A stretch of 64,000 nucleotides of DNA from Marseilla massiliensis (GCF_016899855.1 NZ_JACJJG010000007.1:1-64000), one strand, 5' to 3'; positions 1-9,066 are shown, numbered from the stretch's first letter. Notes: generated by a model not told the origin, from the letters alone. A program made the numbers and translations.

Positions 1-93
1 TGAGGCCTTGCCTGTACACATTGAAAAAACTGCGCAACTGCAACTCTTTTAATGGTGCCTTATCCCGAACTCAAGTAAAATTAATACAAAAAA

Positions 94-143
94 GAAAAGT
101 GTCTCAGCACCACAGGATTGTCTCCGGTACCAAAACACTTTTC
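94..143 (-). terminator. Probable terminator of the rnf operon
   Basis: Nine-base arms GAAAAGTGT (94-102) and ACACTTTTC (135-143) can pair. Read on the minus strand, the hairpin is followed by a run of T. It lies just after the rnfA stop codon. The loop is long (32 nt), so the exact fold is uncertain. No gene is visible in the remaining bases 1-165. Confidence 0.5.
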
Positions 144-165
144 CATAATAAATATTTACACTATA

Positions 166-768
166 TCAGTTCAATCCGAACAATGCCTTCAAGCCTCCGT
201 CGACACCTGAAAAGCCCATGAAAGCAAGACTCAAAAGACCTGCCGTGACAAGAACTATCGCCATGCCGCGCATACCTTTAGGAATACTTACCATGGCAAG
301 CTGCTCACGTATACCTGCAAAAATAATCAATGCGACGGCAAAACCTACCGCTGTTGAAAAAGCATACACGACGCTCTGTATTAACGAATACTCCTTCTGG
401 ATAACAAGAATCGCAACGCCCAATACGGCACAGTTGGTGGTAATCAGCGGAAGATATATGCCTAATGCCTGGTAAAGCGACGGCGAAACTTTCTTCAATA
501 TAATCTCCACCATCTGCACCAAAGCGGCAATGACAAGAATGAACGCTATAGTTTGAAGATACTGCAGCCCCATAGGGTTGAGCACATATATCTGCACAAG
601 GTAGGTCACTATTGTTGAAAGTGTCAGCACAAACGCTACTGCCGCTCCCATACCGAGCGACGTCGATATCTTTTGCGAAACTCCAAGGAACGGGCAAATA
701 CCGAGGAATTGTGACAACACGATGTTGTTCACGAATATCGCCGAGATGAAAATCAATAAATACTCCAT
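166..768 (-). CDS. rnfA: Rnf complex subunit RnfA
   Basis: Integral membrane subunit of the ion-translocating ferredoxin:NAD+ oxidoreductase. The 200-residue protein has about six hydrophobic segments and begins with the family hallmark around residues 10-30 (FVNNIVLSQFLGICPFLGVS), including the conserved Cys of the RnfA/RnfE pair thought to hold a membrane-embedded iron-sulfur centre. Length is normal for RnfA/RsxA. It is the last gene of rnfBCDGEA, 3 nt after rnfE, and is followed by a hairpin. RnfA and RnfE are homologous inverted-topology partners. The alternative name RsxA applies where the complex reduces SoxR, but the gene order here is that of the respiratory Rnf of Bacteroidetes. Confidence 0.95.
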   Translation of the reverse strand: MEYLLIFISAIFVNNIVLSQFLGICPFLGVSQKISTSLGMGAAVAFVLTLSTIVTYLVQIYVLNPMGLQYLQTIAFILVIAALVQMVEIILKKVSPSLYQALGIYLPLITTNCAVLGVAILVIQKEYSLIQSVVYAFSTAVGFAVALIIFAGIREQLAMVSIPKGMRGMAIVLVTAGLLSLAFMGFSGVDGGLKALFGLN

Positions 769-771
769 ATA

Positions 772-1356
772 TTACGCCTTCTTAAATCTATTAACTATCG
801 CTATCAAAAATCCGAGAGTGATAAACGCTCCTGGAGGTAGAATAAAGAGAAGCATGTTGGCCGTCTCTGGTAAAAGCACCATGCCGAATATTGAACCGGC
901 ACCAAGCAGTTCGCGAACGGCACCGAGCAGTGTCAACGCAATACTGAAGCCAAGACCTATTCCGATACCGTCAAAAAGGCTCTCTATCGGCCCATGGCTG
1001 CACGCGAACGCCTCGGCTCGTCCGAGAATGATACAATTGACCACGATAAGCGGTATATAAAGGCCAAGTGTTGCATAAATTGCCGGTACATATGCCTGCA
1101 TAAGCATTTGCAGTATCGTGACAAACGATGCTATGACCACAACAAACACGGGTATTCGCACCATGTCCGGAGTCAAGTTCTTTATCAAGGATATTACCAG
1201 GTTGGAGCATATAAGCACGAACATGGTAGCCAGTCCCATAGACATCCCGTTCATGGCTGATGTCGTTGTAGCCAGCGTAGGACACATTCCGAGGAGAAGT
1301 ACAAACGTAGGATTCTCCTTTACAATGCCGTTGATTAATATTTTAATATAATTCAT
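772..1356 (-). CDS. rnfE: Rnf complex subunit RnfE
   Basis: Membrane subunit of the Rnf complex, paralogous to RnfA (same NQR2/RnfD-independent six-helix fold family). The 194-residue protein carries the conserved LLGMCPTLATTTSAMNG region near residues 21-37, with the Cys that pairs with that of RnfA. It is also similar to NqrD of the sodium-pumping NADH:quinone reductase, but the operon with ferredoxin-type RnfB and RnfC makes Rnf the right assignment. It lies between rnfG (15 nt upstream) and rnfA (3 nt downstream). Confidence 0.94.
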   Translation of the reverse strand: MNYIKILINGIVKENPTFVLLLGMCPTLATTTSAMNGMSMGLATMFVLICSNLVISLIKNLTPDMVRIPVFVVVIASFVTILQMLMQAYVPAIYATLGLYIPLIVVNCIILGRAEAFACSHGPIESLFDGIGIGLGFSIALTLLGAVRELLGAGSIFGMVLLPETANMLLFILPPGAFITLGFLIAIVNRFKKA

Positions 1357-1371
1357 GATAACATCTGTTTT

Positions 1372-1995
1372 TTAATTATTGTGTTTCCCCGTAGCTCCTG
1401 TATGTGCGTCAACAGGCAGCGACTTATAAGCCTGGTAGGCTTGGTTGACCGCCAACAGGAAAGCTCTGCTCGTTATTGTTGAAGCCGTTATCGCATCAAC
1501 CGTGCCTCCGTCTTTTGACACGGTGAGATTGTCAGTTGCCGGATGTTTCCCTACAATACATCCTTTACCATCTTTCTGGAACCACTTATCGGCTTTTGCG
1601 CCAAGTCCTGGAGTTTCTGAATGCTGGAGAATAGTATATCCCAAAATCTTGCCTTCGTTATCGAAACCGACCAATACCTTCAAGTCTCCACCAAAACCTC
1701 CAGATGTACTTTCAACAGCCGCACCTAAAGGCTGCTTGTCAGGTCCAACGGTTTCGTGTATAACGAAAAGCATTTCCTTACCCGCCACGTTTTGCCTTAC
1801 GGTATCATCTTTCGCAACGGTCAGTTCCACACCACCCATAACAGACTTTATGCCATCGGCAAGAGCCTTTTGCGCCTGCTGTCTTATGGGCGCTTCCGTC
1901 ACATGGTTTACATAAGCCAGGATTCCGCCCGTTATCAAAGCTACACCTACCAGAACAACAACCATGTTCGTTATCGTTGATTCAAGTTTCTTCAT
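1372..1995 (-). CDS. rnfG: Rnf complex subunit RnfG (covalent FMN protein)
   Basis: Electron-transfer subunit with one N-terminal membrane anchor (about residues 10-28) and an FMN-binding domain outside the cytoplasm. The flavinylation motif is seen as DAITAST at residues 167-173, so Thr173 is the likely FMN-phosphoester site. A second motif-like DAHTGAT occurs at 196-202 near the C terminus, which is unusual and could be a second site or chance. The start codon overlaps the rnfD stop (ATGA), indicating translational coupling. Attachment would require the flavin transferase ApbE, which is not in this window. Confidence 0.93.
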   Translation of the reverse strand: MKKLESTITNMVVVLVGVALITGGILAYVNHVTEAPIRQQAQKALADGIKSVMGGVELTVAKDDTVRQNVAGKEMLFVIHETVGPDKQPLGAAVESTSGGFGGDLKVLVGFDNEGKILGYTILQHSETPGLGAKADKWFQKDGKGCIVGKHPATDNLTVSKDGGTVDAITASTITSRAFLLAVNQAYQAYKSLPVDAHTGATGKHNN

Positions 1996-3002
1996 TTTCC
2001 ACCCTCCTTGTTTACTGTTTCACCAAAACGCTTGGGTTTCACATACGTGTTAATCAGCGGTGTAAACGCATTCATGATAAGAATAGCGAAAGACATACCT
2101 TCTGGATACGCTCCCCAATTTCTTATAACAACGGTAAGAAAACCTATTGCGACGCCATATATTATCTGACCTTTATGCGTCATCGGTGAAGTCACATAAT
2201 CTGTTGCCATAAAAATGGCGCCAAGCATAAGTCCACCACTAAGCAATGTAGCAACTGGATTGGCGTAAACAGGGTTTGCAAGATGCAGCAACCCACTGAA
2301 GACAAACACCGTGGCAAGTATGCTTACAGGGATATGCCAGGTTATTATTTTCTTCCATAACATATACGCCAAGCCTATAAGGAGCGCTAAAGCACACACT
2401 TCGCCTATCGCTCCCGCACCGTTGTTTAAACCTGGATCACCAAGTAAAAGCGACAAAGAGTCAGGAAGCTTATCGAGAACAGACGCATCTCCGCTCTTTA
2501 TTGCGGCTTTCATTATACTTAACGGTGTTGCCCCTGTCTGTGCGTCTACGTAAGACGCAACCTGTCCGGCTATCGGCCAAGAAGTCATCTGTACAGGGAA
2601 TGATGCTAAAAGAAAACAACGTCCGACCAACGCAGGATTAAACGGATTGCATCCCAAGCCTCCGAAAGTCATCTTTCCCACGCCAATTGCGACTAAGGCT
2701 CCTATTATAACAATCCACACAGGAATATTTGAAGGTAGATTGAAACCAAGAAGCAATCCCGTCAATATAGCTGAACCGTCAGTAATCGTAGGCTGGCGCT
2801 TAAGCATATATTTGGTTATCGCCCATTCAAAGAATACACAAGCTGCAACGCTCGATGCGCAGACTATAGCCGAACCGACGCCAAAATACAGGAACGACAC
2901 AAGCAATGCCGGCACCAAGGCTATAATTACACCGTACATATTGCGCTCAACACTATCCGTGCCATGCGCATGCGGCGACAATGATACTATCAGTTTATTC
3001 AT
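1992..3002 (-). CDS. rnfD: Rnf complex subunit RnfD
   Basis: Large membrane subunit (336 residues, NQR2/RnfD family) of the Rnf pump with about nine to ten hydrophobic segments. The conserved start SPHAHGTDSVERNMYGV is present, and the covalent FMN motif is DAQTGAT at residues 153-159 with Thr159 as the likely acceptor. GCNPFNPALVGR near residue 117 is also typical. It sits 33 nt after rnfC and overlaps rnfG by 4 nt. The family is paralogous to NqrB; the Rnf context decides the name. Confidence 0.94.
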   Translation of the reverse strand: MNKLIVSLSPHAHGTDSVERNMYGVIIALVPALLVSFLYFGVGSAIVCASSVAACVFFEWAITKYMLKRQPTITDGSAILTGLLLGFNLPSNIPVWIVIIGALVAIGVGKMTFGGLGCNPFNPALVGRCFLLASFPVQMTSWPIAGQVASYVDAQTGATPLSIMKAAIKSGDASVLDKLPDSLSLLLGDPGLNNGAGAIGEVCALALLIGLAYMLWKKIITWHIPVSILATVFVFSGLLHLANPVYANPVATLLSGGLMLGAIFMATDYVTSPMTHKGQIIYGVAIGFLTVVIRNWGAYPEGMSFAILIMNAFTPLINTYVKPKRFGETVNKEGGK

Positions 3003-3035
3003 CTTTAATTCGTTTGCAATTTCTTTAATTGTAAT

Positions 3036-4388
3036 TTATTTTTTCGCGTTACGCGCCTTAATCAAGCCCATAACGGTACTCTTGCCAAAACGTATGTTAT
3101 CAAGCATTGGCCTATGGGCAGGACAAGTAAACTGGCATGAACCACATTCGATACACGACGTAACTCCTGCCGCCTCAACTTTTTCCCAATCATGCAACGC
3201 ACTTGCAGTTGCCAACAAATAAGGTTCCAGTCCCATAGGGCATGCGCTTACGCACTTGGCACAACGTATACACGGTTGTGCAGGCTTACGCTTTGCTTCA
3301 TCACCGCTCAAAATAGTTACACTATTGGTTCCCTTACAAATAGGAACCTCGACTGAAGTCAGCGCCTTGCCCATCATAGGGCCACCAGCCAACAACTTAT
3401 TGTCGCCCTCCGGCATTCCGCCGCATTCATTGATTAAGTCTATCATGGGAGTACCCATGCGTACGAGAAAGTTTGCCGGGTGGGCAAGTTTCTTGCCAGT
3501 TACGGTTGTGTAACGCTCAAACAACGGTTTGTTTTTCATTACTGCCTGATATACAGCATACGCCGTTCCAACGTTCTGTACAACAGCCCCTACATTGACG
3601 GGGATGGCAGGCGGAGCCGGTACTTGACGGCGTATCACTGCGTCAACAAGCTGCTTTTCGCCACCTTGAGGATATTTCTTTGCCAATGGAACAATCTCAA
3701 CATTGGGATTATCTTTGGTCTTCTCCTCAAAAAGCCGTATCGCGGCAGGCTTGTTTTCCTCAATACCGATATATCCTTTGTTTACCTTTACCGCTTTCAT
3801 CAGCAGGTCTAAGCCAACAAGGATTTCGTCTGCATGTTCCATCATGAGCCTATAATCCGAAGTGATGTAAGGCTCACACTCTACACCGTTCAATATAACA
3901 CACTCGGCCTTGGCTGTAGGCGGAGGGCACAACTTTATAAATGTGGGGAAGCCTGCGCCGCCCATACCGGTGACTCCGGCTTTCTTCACACGCTCAATTA
4001 TTTCCTCTGGTGTAAGTTCTGGATGGGCGTCCAAAGTCTCAAGTTTATCCGAGCGGTCAATACTTTCCTCCCACTCGTCACCCTCAACCTTAACAATTAT
4101 CACCGGCTTACGGTATCCAGTCGCGTCGATGGCTTCATCTATCTTCATAACTGTGCCCGAAACCGACGAATATACAGGTGCAGAAACAAATCCTCCAGCC
4201 TCTGCCAACAAGGTTCCGACTTTTACCTTATCGCCTTTCTTAACTACAGGTTTTGCAGGCGCTCCAATATGTTGAGAAAGCGGAAATATTGCCTGCTGTG
4301 GAAGCTTTGCCACCTGAGTAACCGACTCAGAAGACAATTTATTTTCCTCTGGATGTACTCCGCCTATTCTAAAAGTTCTGAGTTTCAT
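3036..4388 (-). CDS. rnfC: Rnf complex subunit RnfC
   Basis: Peripheral NADH-side subunit of Rnf (450 residues). It contains an N-terminal biotinyl-like barrel, a flavin and NADH binding Rossmann-type region with GMGGAGFP at 141-148 and GGEK at 242-245, a SLBB region, and two [4Fe-4S] motifs with Cys at 373/376/379/383 and 412/415/418/422. Length is close to the compact RnfC of anaerobes rather than the extended E. coli form. Its start overlaps the rnfB stop by 4 nt (ATGA). Confidence 0.95.
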   Translation of the reverse strand: MKLRTFRIGGVHPEENKLSSESVTQVAKLPQQAIFPLSQHIGAPAKPVVKKGDKVKVGTLLAEAGGFVSAPVYSSVSGTVMKIDEAIDATGYRKPVIIVKVEGDEWEESIDRSDKLETLDAHPELTPEEIIERVKKAGVTGMGGAGFPTFIKLCPPPTAKAECVILNGVECEPYITSDYRLMMEHADEILVGLDLLMKAVKVNKGYIGIEENKPAAIRLFEEKTKDNPNVEIVPLAKKYPQGGEKQLVDAVIRRQVPAPPAIPVNVGAVVQNVGTAYAVYQAVMKNKPLFERYTTVTGKKLAHPANFLVRMGTPMIDLINECGGMPEGDNKLLAGGPMMGKALTSVEVPICKGTNSVTILSGDEAKRKPAQPCIRCAKCVSACPMGLEPYLLATASALHDWEKVEAAGVTSCIECGSCQFTCPAHRPMLDNIRFGKSTVMGLIKARNAKK

Positions 4389-5284
4389 GCTTTTACCTCC
4401 TCTTGTTTGAGTTCTACGTCATCTTTCTCCACGTCACTTACAACGGGTTTGGCCTTCGGCGCGGGAAAATTAATGGCCACGATGGCATGTGTAGGACAGA
4501 CCTCAACGCACTTTCTGCACAAACGACACTTGTCGGGGTCAATATATGAAAGATTGCCCTGTATTGTTATTGCACCGAAATTACATTCTTTCTCACACTT
4601 TCCGCAACCTATACAAGCGGCTTTACATGCCTTCATCGCTGCGGCCCCCTTGTCTTTATTGACGCAACGTACATAAACACGGCGGTTCTTCACGCCCCGC
4701 TTACGCAATTCGATAATATGGCGAGGACAAGAATTCACACATGCACCGCAGGCCGTGCACTTATCTTCATCAACCTCTGGCAATCCTGTTTCATCATTAA
4801 TCTTGATTGCTCCGAACGAACATGCGCTGACACAATCACCACAGCCGAGACATCCATACCCACATCCAGTTTCGCCGGCTCCGCATGAATTCATAGCCGT
4901 ACATGTACGCAACCCGCTGTATTCAGCTATACGTGGACGTAATTCACACGTCCCGTTACAGCGGACAACGGCAACTTTAGGCTCGGTATTGGCTACCGCC
5001 ATACCCAATAAATCGGCAACCTGCCCCATCACCTCAGCTCCTCCAACCGGACAGTAAAGCCCATCGAGCGAACCGGCATCGGCACCTTTGACCAAGGCTG
5101 AAGCCATACCCGAACATCCGGGATAGCCGCAACCGCCGCAATTGGCACCAGGCAACAATGCCGTCACCTGTCCCAAGCGAGGGTCTTCATACACAGCAAA
5201 CTTCTTGGAACAAACATATAGCACCACAGCCGACACCAGCGCAATGCCTCCAAGAACAGCCACTGCAATCAAAATAAAGTTCAT
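4385..5284 (-). CDS. rnfB: Rnf complex subunit RnfB, polyferredoxin
   Basis: Ferredoxin-accepting subunit of Rnf. One N-terminal membrane helix (about residues 3-25) is followed by the characteristic Fe-S domain with Cys49, Cys52, Cys57 and Cys78, then four ferredoxin-type Cys clusters around residues 145-155, 176-186, 224-234 and 253-263. E. coli RnfB has fewer clusters; the extended form is common in anaerobes. The C-terminal 30 residues are charged and lack motifs. It is the first rnf gene, 60 nt after the rseC-like gene, and overlaps rnfC. Confidence 0.95.
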   Translation of the reverse strand: MNFILIAVAVLGGIALVSAVVLYVCSKKFAVYEDPRLGQVTALLPGANCGGCGYPGCSGMASALVKGADAGSLDGLYCPVGGAEVMGQVADLLGMAVANTEPKVAVVRCNGTCELRPRIAEYSGLRTCTAMNSCGAGETGCGYGCLGCGDCVSACSFGAIKINDETGLPEVDEDKCTACGACVNSCPRHIIELRKRGVKNRRVYVRCVNKDKGAAAMKACKAACIGCGKCEKECNFGAITIQGNLSYIDPDKCRLCRKCVEVCPTHAIVAINFPAPKAKPVVSDVEKDDVELKQEEVKA

Positions 5285-5344
5285 AAGTTTTGTAATTTGT
5301 TTTAGTTATTGTTATTTGATTTTATCCCCACATTAATAATATAT

Positions 5345-5770
5345 TTATTCACGCTCGACGCGGAACGACAAACGAGCACGGATTTTATCACGGCACATAT
5401 ATATAATAAAGTAATATGGCACCAACGAGCCAAGACTTGCCAATGCCGCATTGACTTCATTGCCCGTCAACGACATCACGGCAAACAACACCACAACCAA
5501 CAAGAATAACGGAACGACAGAACTAAGCAATACGGCAAAAAGCCCTGAATTCTGTGAGGCTATGACTACAACCTCATCACCAACTCTATAGTCATGGCCA
5601 TCGCATTTACCGACGTCAATAATCTTTTCTTTACTTTCTGACGCATTACAATGTCCTGCAACCTTGCATGAAGCACACGCTGAAGTCTGGATGATTCGCA
5701 CCTTTATGCAGTCATCCGTTATTTCGTCAATTATACCTTGATGTTTAATATTCGCACTTATGTTGTTCAT
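5345..5770 (-). CDS. rseC: RseC/MucC-like membrane protein (SoxR-reducing system type)
   Basis: A 141-residue protein of the RseC_MucC family. It has a Cys-rich N-terminal part (Cys21, Cys32, Cys35, Cys41), a small beta-rich region, and two hydrophobic helices at about residues 70-115. A longer reading frame extends upstream, but the ATG at 5770 starts where family similarity begins and lies downstream of a promoter, so it is preferred. RseC-like genes commonly precede rnfB in Bacteroidetes and probably support Rnf assembly or cofactor chemistry (inference from context). Confidence 0.85.
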   Translation of the reverse strand: MNNISANIKHQGIIDEITDDCIKVRIIQTSACASCKVAGHCNASESKEKIIDVGKCDGHDYRVGDEVVVIASQNSGLFAVLLSSVVPLFLLVVVLFAVMSLTGNEVNAALASLGSLVPYYFIIYMCRDKIRARLSFRVERE

Positions 5771-5776
5771 GATGGT

Positions 5777-5798
5777 TTTGCAAACTCGAGTTTGCAAA
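5777..5798. promoter_or_regulatory. Perfect 22-bp palindrome, candidate operator of the rseC-rnf operon
   Basis: The 22 bases form a perfect palindrome with half-site TTTGCAAACTC. It lies between the minus-strand -7 box (5801-5808) and the ATG at 5770, so it covers the expected transcription start. A symmetric site in that position is typical of a repressor operator. The regulator is not known from the sequence. Confidence 0.5.
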
Positions 5799-5800
5799 TG

Positions 5801-5833
5801 CAAAGGTAATATTATATTTTCAAAGTAAGCAAG
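5801..5833 (-). promoter_or_regulatory. Promoter of rseC-rnfBCDGEA
   Basis: Minus-strand -7 box TACCTTTG (5801-5808) fits the Bacteroidetes consensus TAnnTTTG. A CTTG at 5830-5833 gives a -33 element at 21-nt spacing, one base off TTTG. Confidence 0.5.
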
Positions 5834-6038
5834 AAAAAAGAAAATTTTATACAAATAATTACGATTTTAACGTTTTTCCGTAACCACAAAAACAATATCC
5901 TGCCTTAATGCTCTATTTATGTGAATGCCGCAAAGTTTTCAGGTAAAGCAATACTATAATCCTACCAACATAAAAAAAGAATGGTAGCATAACACGTTAA
6001 ACGCCAACCTGTTAGACAGAACACATATTCTTTAAATA

Positions 6039-6128
6039 AAAAAGACTGTCTATCGACGATGAATTCACGGCCTTTTCGTACCGTATAGACGGTCTTTGGA
6101 ACATCTAAACACGGCCTTTTACATGCTT
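6039..6128. repeat. 22-nt-periodic intergenic array A
   Basis: Four degenerate units start at 6039, 6063 (after two extra bases), 6085 and 6107. Each has an A-rich head, a GACnGTC or ACGGCC core and a CTTT/TTTT block about 11 bases in. It occupies part of the 626-nt gene-free stretch 5771-6396, the rest of which (apart from the promoter and palindrome) shows nothing I can name. Confidence 0.5.
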
Positions 6129-6396
6129 GGCAATAAAGACACATTCAACATGTAAGAAAAAAAGAAACAGGTTTTCTATATCCCCTGTTATACAAGACGG
6201 CTCATGATGGTTCGTCATATCATTCTTTACTCATGGCAAACGGTTGTAAAAACATTTGCGTAATCCCATACCGGCAAGCAAAAAGTAAGTATGTAAGCTC
6301 CACAACCGGCCACAAGACAAATTTTACATGATTATCCATTGCTTGACGCCATAATACACCAATGCACTGGACATGAACCGACAGGCACTTCAAACA

Positions 6397-6834
6397 TTAC
6401 TTTAGAAGTTCATCAAGAAACTTGTCAAGATCTTCATCAAGTCCTTTCATCAAGTCGCCACCGATAATCTTAATATCGCTATCCACAAGATATAGCTCAG
6501 AGATATGCTCACGTTCGTCTGTCTCAAGAACAAAACTGTACGGTTTCAAAATGCTCATGTGCTCAACATTGTCCTGCATACCGCTAATCACCGAACGTAT
6601 TACGTCGGCAGCATTATCATAAAAATCAGTAGACGTATCGTTGATCCATTCACCTATAACACATCGTGTTATCTCGTTATCGTTATCGTCAAATGCCATA
6701 AGCTCCCCACTGTCCTGTGCAAGACTCAGGTGTATGTCTGTCATGACAGTAGGTTCCTCAACAGGAGGAAATTTCTGGGTAATCTTCCTGATGAACCGTT
6801 CAATCTGTGTTATCGTTGCTTCACTTGCTTTCAT
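6397..6834 (-). CDS. Conserved hypothetical protein
   Basis: Product of 145 residues, acidic, with no signal peptide and no membrane segment, so probably cytoplasmic. The sequence has alternating helix-like and strand-like stretches (a helix at 5-20, an acidic strand region at 35-60) and no catalytic motif that I recognise. It lies 66 nt after the GH10-like gene on the same strand and may share its transcript. The low-repetition, well-ordered sequence and normal codon use argue that it is a real gene. No function can be assigned. Confidence 0.75.
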   Translation of the reverse strand: MKASEATITQIERFIRKITQKFPPVEEPTVMTDIHLSLAQDSGELMAFDDNDNEITRCVIGEWINDTSTDFYDNAADVIRSVISGMQDNVEHMSILKPYSFVLETDEREHISELYLVDSDIKIIGGDLMKGLDEDLDKFLDELLK

Positions 6835-6900
6835 TTTATTTATATTTTCGAATTTCCGTCTTGATTCTTCATAAATAATAATACCGTCCGATCTCCTTGA

Positions 6901-8406
6901 TCAAAACTTTATCTTCTTATCTTTGGGCTTGCTTTCATTACTCATACGGTCAAGAGCCGTAACAGCAAAACGAATCTTACACCCTGGTTCAATATCACGT
7001 ACAGGAATTTCATAAAACTCGTCCGTAGTAACCGCTACAATTTTCGACGGATCATCTGTATTGACACGCTCGCCGTCCGAAAATCTATAAACCACGTAAC
7101 GCACAGCCTCATTCTTCCACCCATTGCCTTTAGGTTTCTTCCAGAAAAGAACTGGCTTACCGTCTATATCGACAATCTTGACCTTACGAACCTTTTTGGG
7201 AGCCTTACCGTCAATATATGGCATTGTAGGAACAAAAGCCGGATACTTCCAATAAACATTCTTCAGGAGTGAACGGTAATTGCCAACATTATCGACAACA
7301 GCCTTGGCATACCAAAGGACAGTGCCGTTTACATTATCCATCTCTGCATGTAATTTACGCTTTGCAGGCAGTTGGTTTATCCTGCTGTTGTTCAAGTCGG
7401 CATACTTTACAGTACGCTCAACGTCCTCACCTATATAAAGGTGTCTCTTGCCGGCATATTTATTCCACCATTTTATCAACGTTTCATAATCAGCCGCTTT
7501 ATTACCGATTTGCCAATATAACTGCGGCGCACAATAGTCCACCCAACCATTGTTTACCCACATCAAGACATCCGCGTACAGATCGTCATAATTCTGGAGG
7601 CCAGTGGTCATACTTCCTATCGAAGGCGCACTTCTCTTGTTTCGGTAAATACCGAAAGGCGACACCCCGAACTTAACCCACGGCTTTACATCATGGATGG
7701 TCTTGTAAAGCTGCTCCATAAACAAGTTGACGTTAAAGCGGCGCCAATCGTTAATATCCTTTATGCCATTATTATATTTTACAAATTCTTCATTGTCGTG
7801 TATGGACAGTCCAGCCACAGGATACGGATAAAAATAGTCGTCTATATGCAGTCCGTCAATATCATAACGTGCCACTATATCGGCCACAACCTTACATATA
7901 TAATCACGATTTTCAGGAATTCCTGGATTAAGTATCATTTGGCCGTCATAGGCAAATACCAACTCGGGATGTTTTATTGCTATGTGCTTGCGCGAAAGCT
8001 CCGTCGTAGTCTTGGTCTTGGCACGATAAGGATTGATCCACGCATGCAACTCCATTCCACGCTTATGGCATTGCTCCACCATCCACTCCAACGGGTCCCA
8101 ATAAGGAGATGGCGCCTGTCCTTGTTTTCCGGTTAGGAAACGGCTCCACGGCTCATAAGGACTATTATATAAAGCATCGCATTCCGGCCTAACTTGGAAT
8201 ATTATCGCGTTAACGCCACAATCCTTGAGAATATCAAGCTGGGACGACAATACATCTTGCATTTGGCGTGTCCCCATTCCGAGAAACTGACCATTAACAC
8301 ACTGTATCCATGCCCCCCTGAACTCACGCTTCAAAGAACCGTCGGAATAGGCTGAAATACTGCTCAAAAGAAGAAGGCAAACTGTTAAAAACAATTTAAG
8401 CCGCAT
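6901..8406 (-). CDS. Secreted glycosyl hydrolase-like 10 family protein (UPF0748/YngK type)
   Basis: Predicted TIM-barrel enzyme of the glycosyl hydrolase-like 10 group (PF02638, recognised by eye). The barrel starts with REFRGAWIQCVNG and continues with NAIIFQVRPECDALY, the HAWINPYR motif and DGLHIDDYFYP, which carries the acidic residues expected at the active site. A C-terminal fibronectin-like region (about the last 90 residues) follows. The ATG at 8406 is preferred over 8424 because it gives a clean signal peptide and the -7 box ends only 5 nt upstream of 8424. The related YngK family acts on bacterial cell-wall or other carbohydrates; the substrate here is unknown. Confidence 0.85.
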   Translation of the reverse strand: MRLKLFLTVCLLLLSSISAYSDGSLKREFRGAWIQCVNGQFLGMGTRQMQDVLSSQLDILKDCGVNAIIFQVRPECDALYNSPYEPWSRFLTGKQGQAPSPYWDPLEWMVEQCHKRGMELHAWINPYRAKTKTTTELSRKHIAIKHPELVFAYDGQMILNPGIPENRDYICKVVADIVARYDIDGLHIDDYFYPYPVAGLSIHDNEEFVKYNNGIKDINDWRRFNVNLFMEQLYKTIHDVKPWVKFGVSPFGIYRNKRSAPSIGSMTTGLQNYDDLYADVLMWVNNGWVDYCAPQLYWQIGNKAADYETLIKWWNKYAGKRHLYIGEDVERTVKYADLNNSRINQLPAKRKLHAEMDNVNGTVLWYAKAVVDNVGNYRSLLKNVYWKYPAFVPTMPYIDGKAPKKVRKVKIVDIDGKPVLFWKKPKGNGWKNEAVRYVVYRFSDGERVNTDDPSKIVAVTTDEFYEIPVRDIEPGCKIRFAVTALDRMSNESKPKDKKIKF

Positions 8407-8428
8407 GTATCCATATTTTTTCATACGC

Positions 8429-8460
8429 CAAAGTTACGATGTTTTATCCATAAAAACAAA
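8429..8460 (-). promoter_or_regulatory. Promoter of the GH10-like gene
   Basis: Minus-strand TTTG (8457-8460), exactly 20 nt, then TAACTTTG (8429-8436): a full match to the Bacteroidetes promoter. The expected start site falls near 8422, which decides for the downstream ATG at 8406. Confidence 0.75.
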
Positions 8461-8613
8461 TATATCAAACAAAAAATATCCATCAAGACAACAGGATAAT
8501 TAAAACTACTTGTAAAAACAAGAGCTATTTTTACGCTTATTTACTAATCAATGTTAAAATAATATTTTGTGTGGGCACACACTATTTTTACAAAAAATAA
8601 ATCTTTTATATTA

Positions 8614-8645
8614 TTTGGTTAATATAAAAAAAGTGGTTATATTTG
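8614..8645 (+). promoter_or_regulatory. Orphan plus-strand promoter
   Basis: TTTG (8614-8617), 20 nt, TATATTTG (8638-8645) is a full consensus match pointing rightward. No convincing plus-strand gene follows before the convergent ald gene; the only open frame (8712-8927) begins with TTG and contains array B. It may drive a small RNA. Confidence 0.55.
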
Positions 8646-8856
8646 CAACTGTTATCCTGAAAACAATCTTTTTACCTTAAAAAACTAATACCTATTGAAG
8701 ATATAGAGCGGTTGCCTGTGAAGGCCATCGCTTTATTTTTTGCCATAAATCACATACATTTAAACACTATTATACGGTTATACTCAAGCCCACGATTGCC
8801 ACAACTCTTAATCAATCACAACTGCCTAGGAAAAACGGTTTTGAAAGCCATGTTAC

Positions 8857-8922
8857 AATTTGACGCCTTTCAGTTTCTGAAACGCCGCCTTTTAGAAGAT
8901 AAAAAGCCATCTTTCGCTACCC
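8857..8922. repeat. 22-nt-periodic intergenic array B
   Basis: Three contiguous units of exactly 22 nt start at 8857, 8879 and 8901; the last two begin GAAACGCCGCCTTTT and AAAAAGCCATCTTT. A weaker fourth unit may precede them at 8835. The array lies in the gene-free stretch 8425-9073, between ald and the GH10-like gene. Confidence 0.55.
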
Positions 8923-9035
8923 AATAAAGCACATATTAAAAATACATCCCTATATGCTTGAAATTCAAGAATTTATACAACTACTGAGATATAGGGAATG
9001 CATGCCGGACATATATTATCCGTTATAAACAAAAA

Positions 9036-9066
9036 AACCGTCTGCCAAATAATTTGGCAGACGGTT
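9036..9066 (-). terminator. Rho-independent terminator of ald
   Basis: Perfect 15-bp arms (9036-9050 and 9052-9066, AACCGTCTGCCAAAT) form a tight hairpin; on the minus strand a run of seven T follows. It lies 7 nt past the ald stop codon. Confidence 0.9.

Noticed and set aside
8712-8927. Small plus-strand gene of 71 codons
   Set aside because: It starts with TTG, has no visible ribosome-binding site, and its second half consists of array B units, so coding is unlikely.
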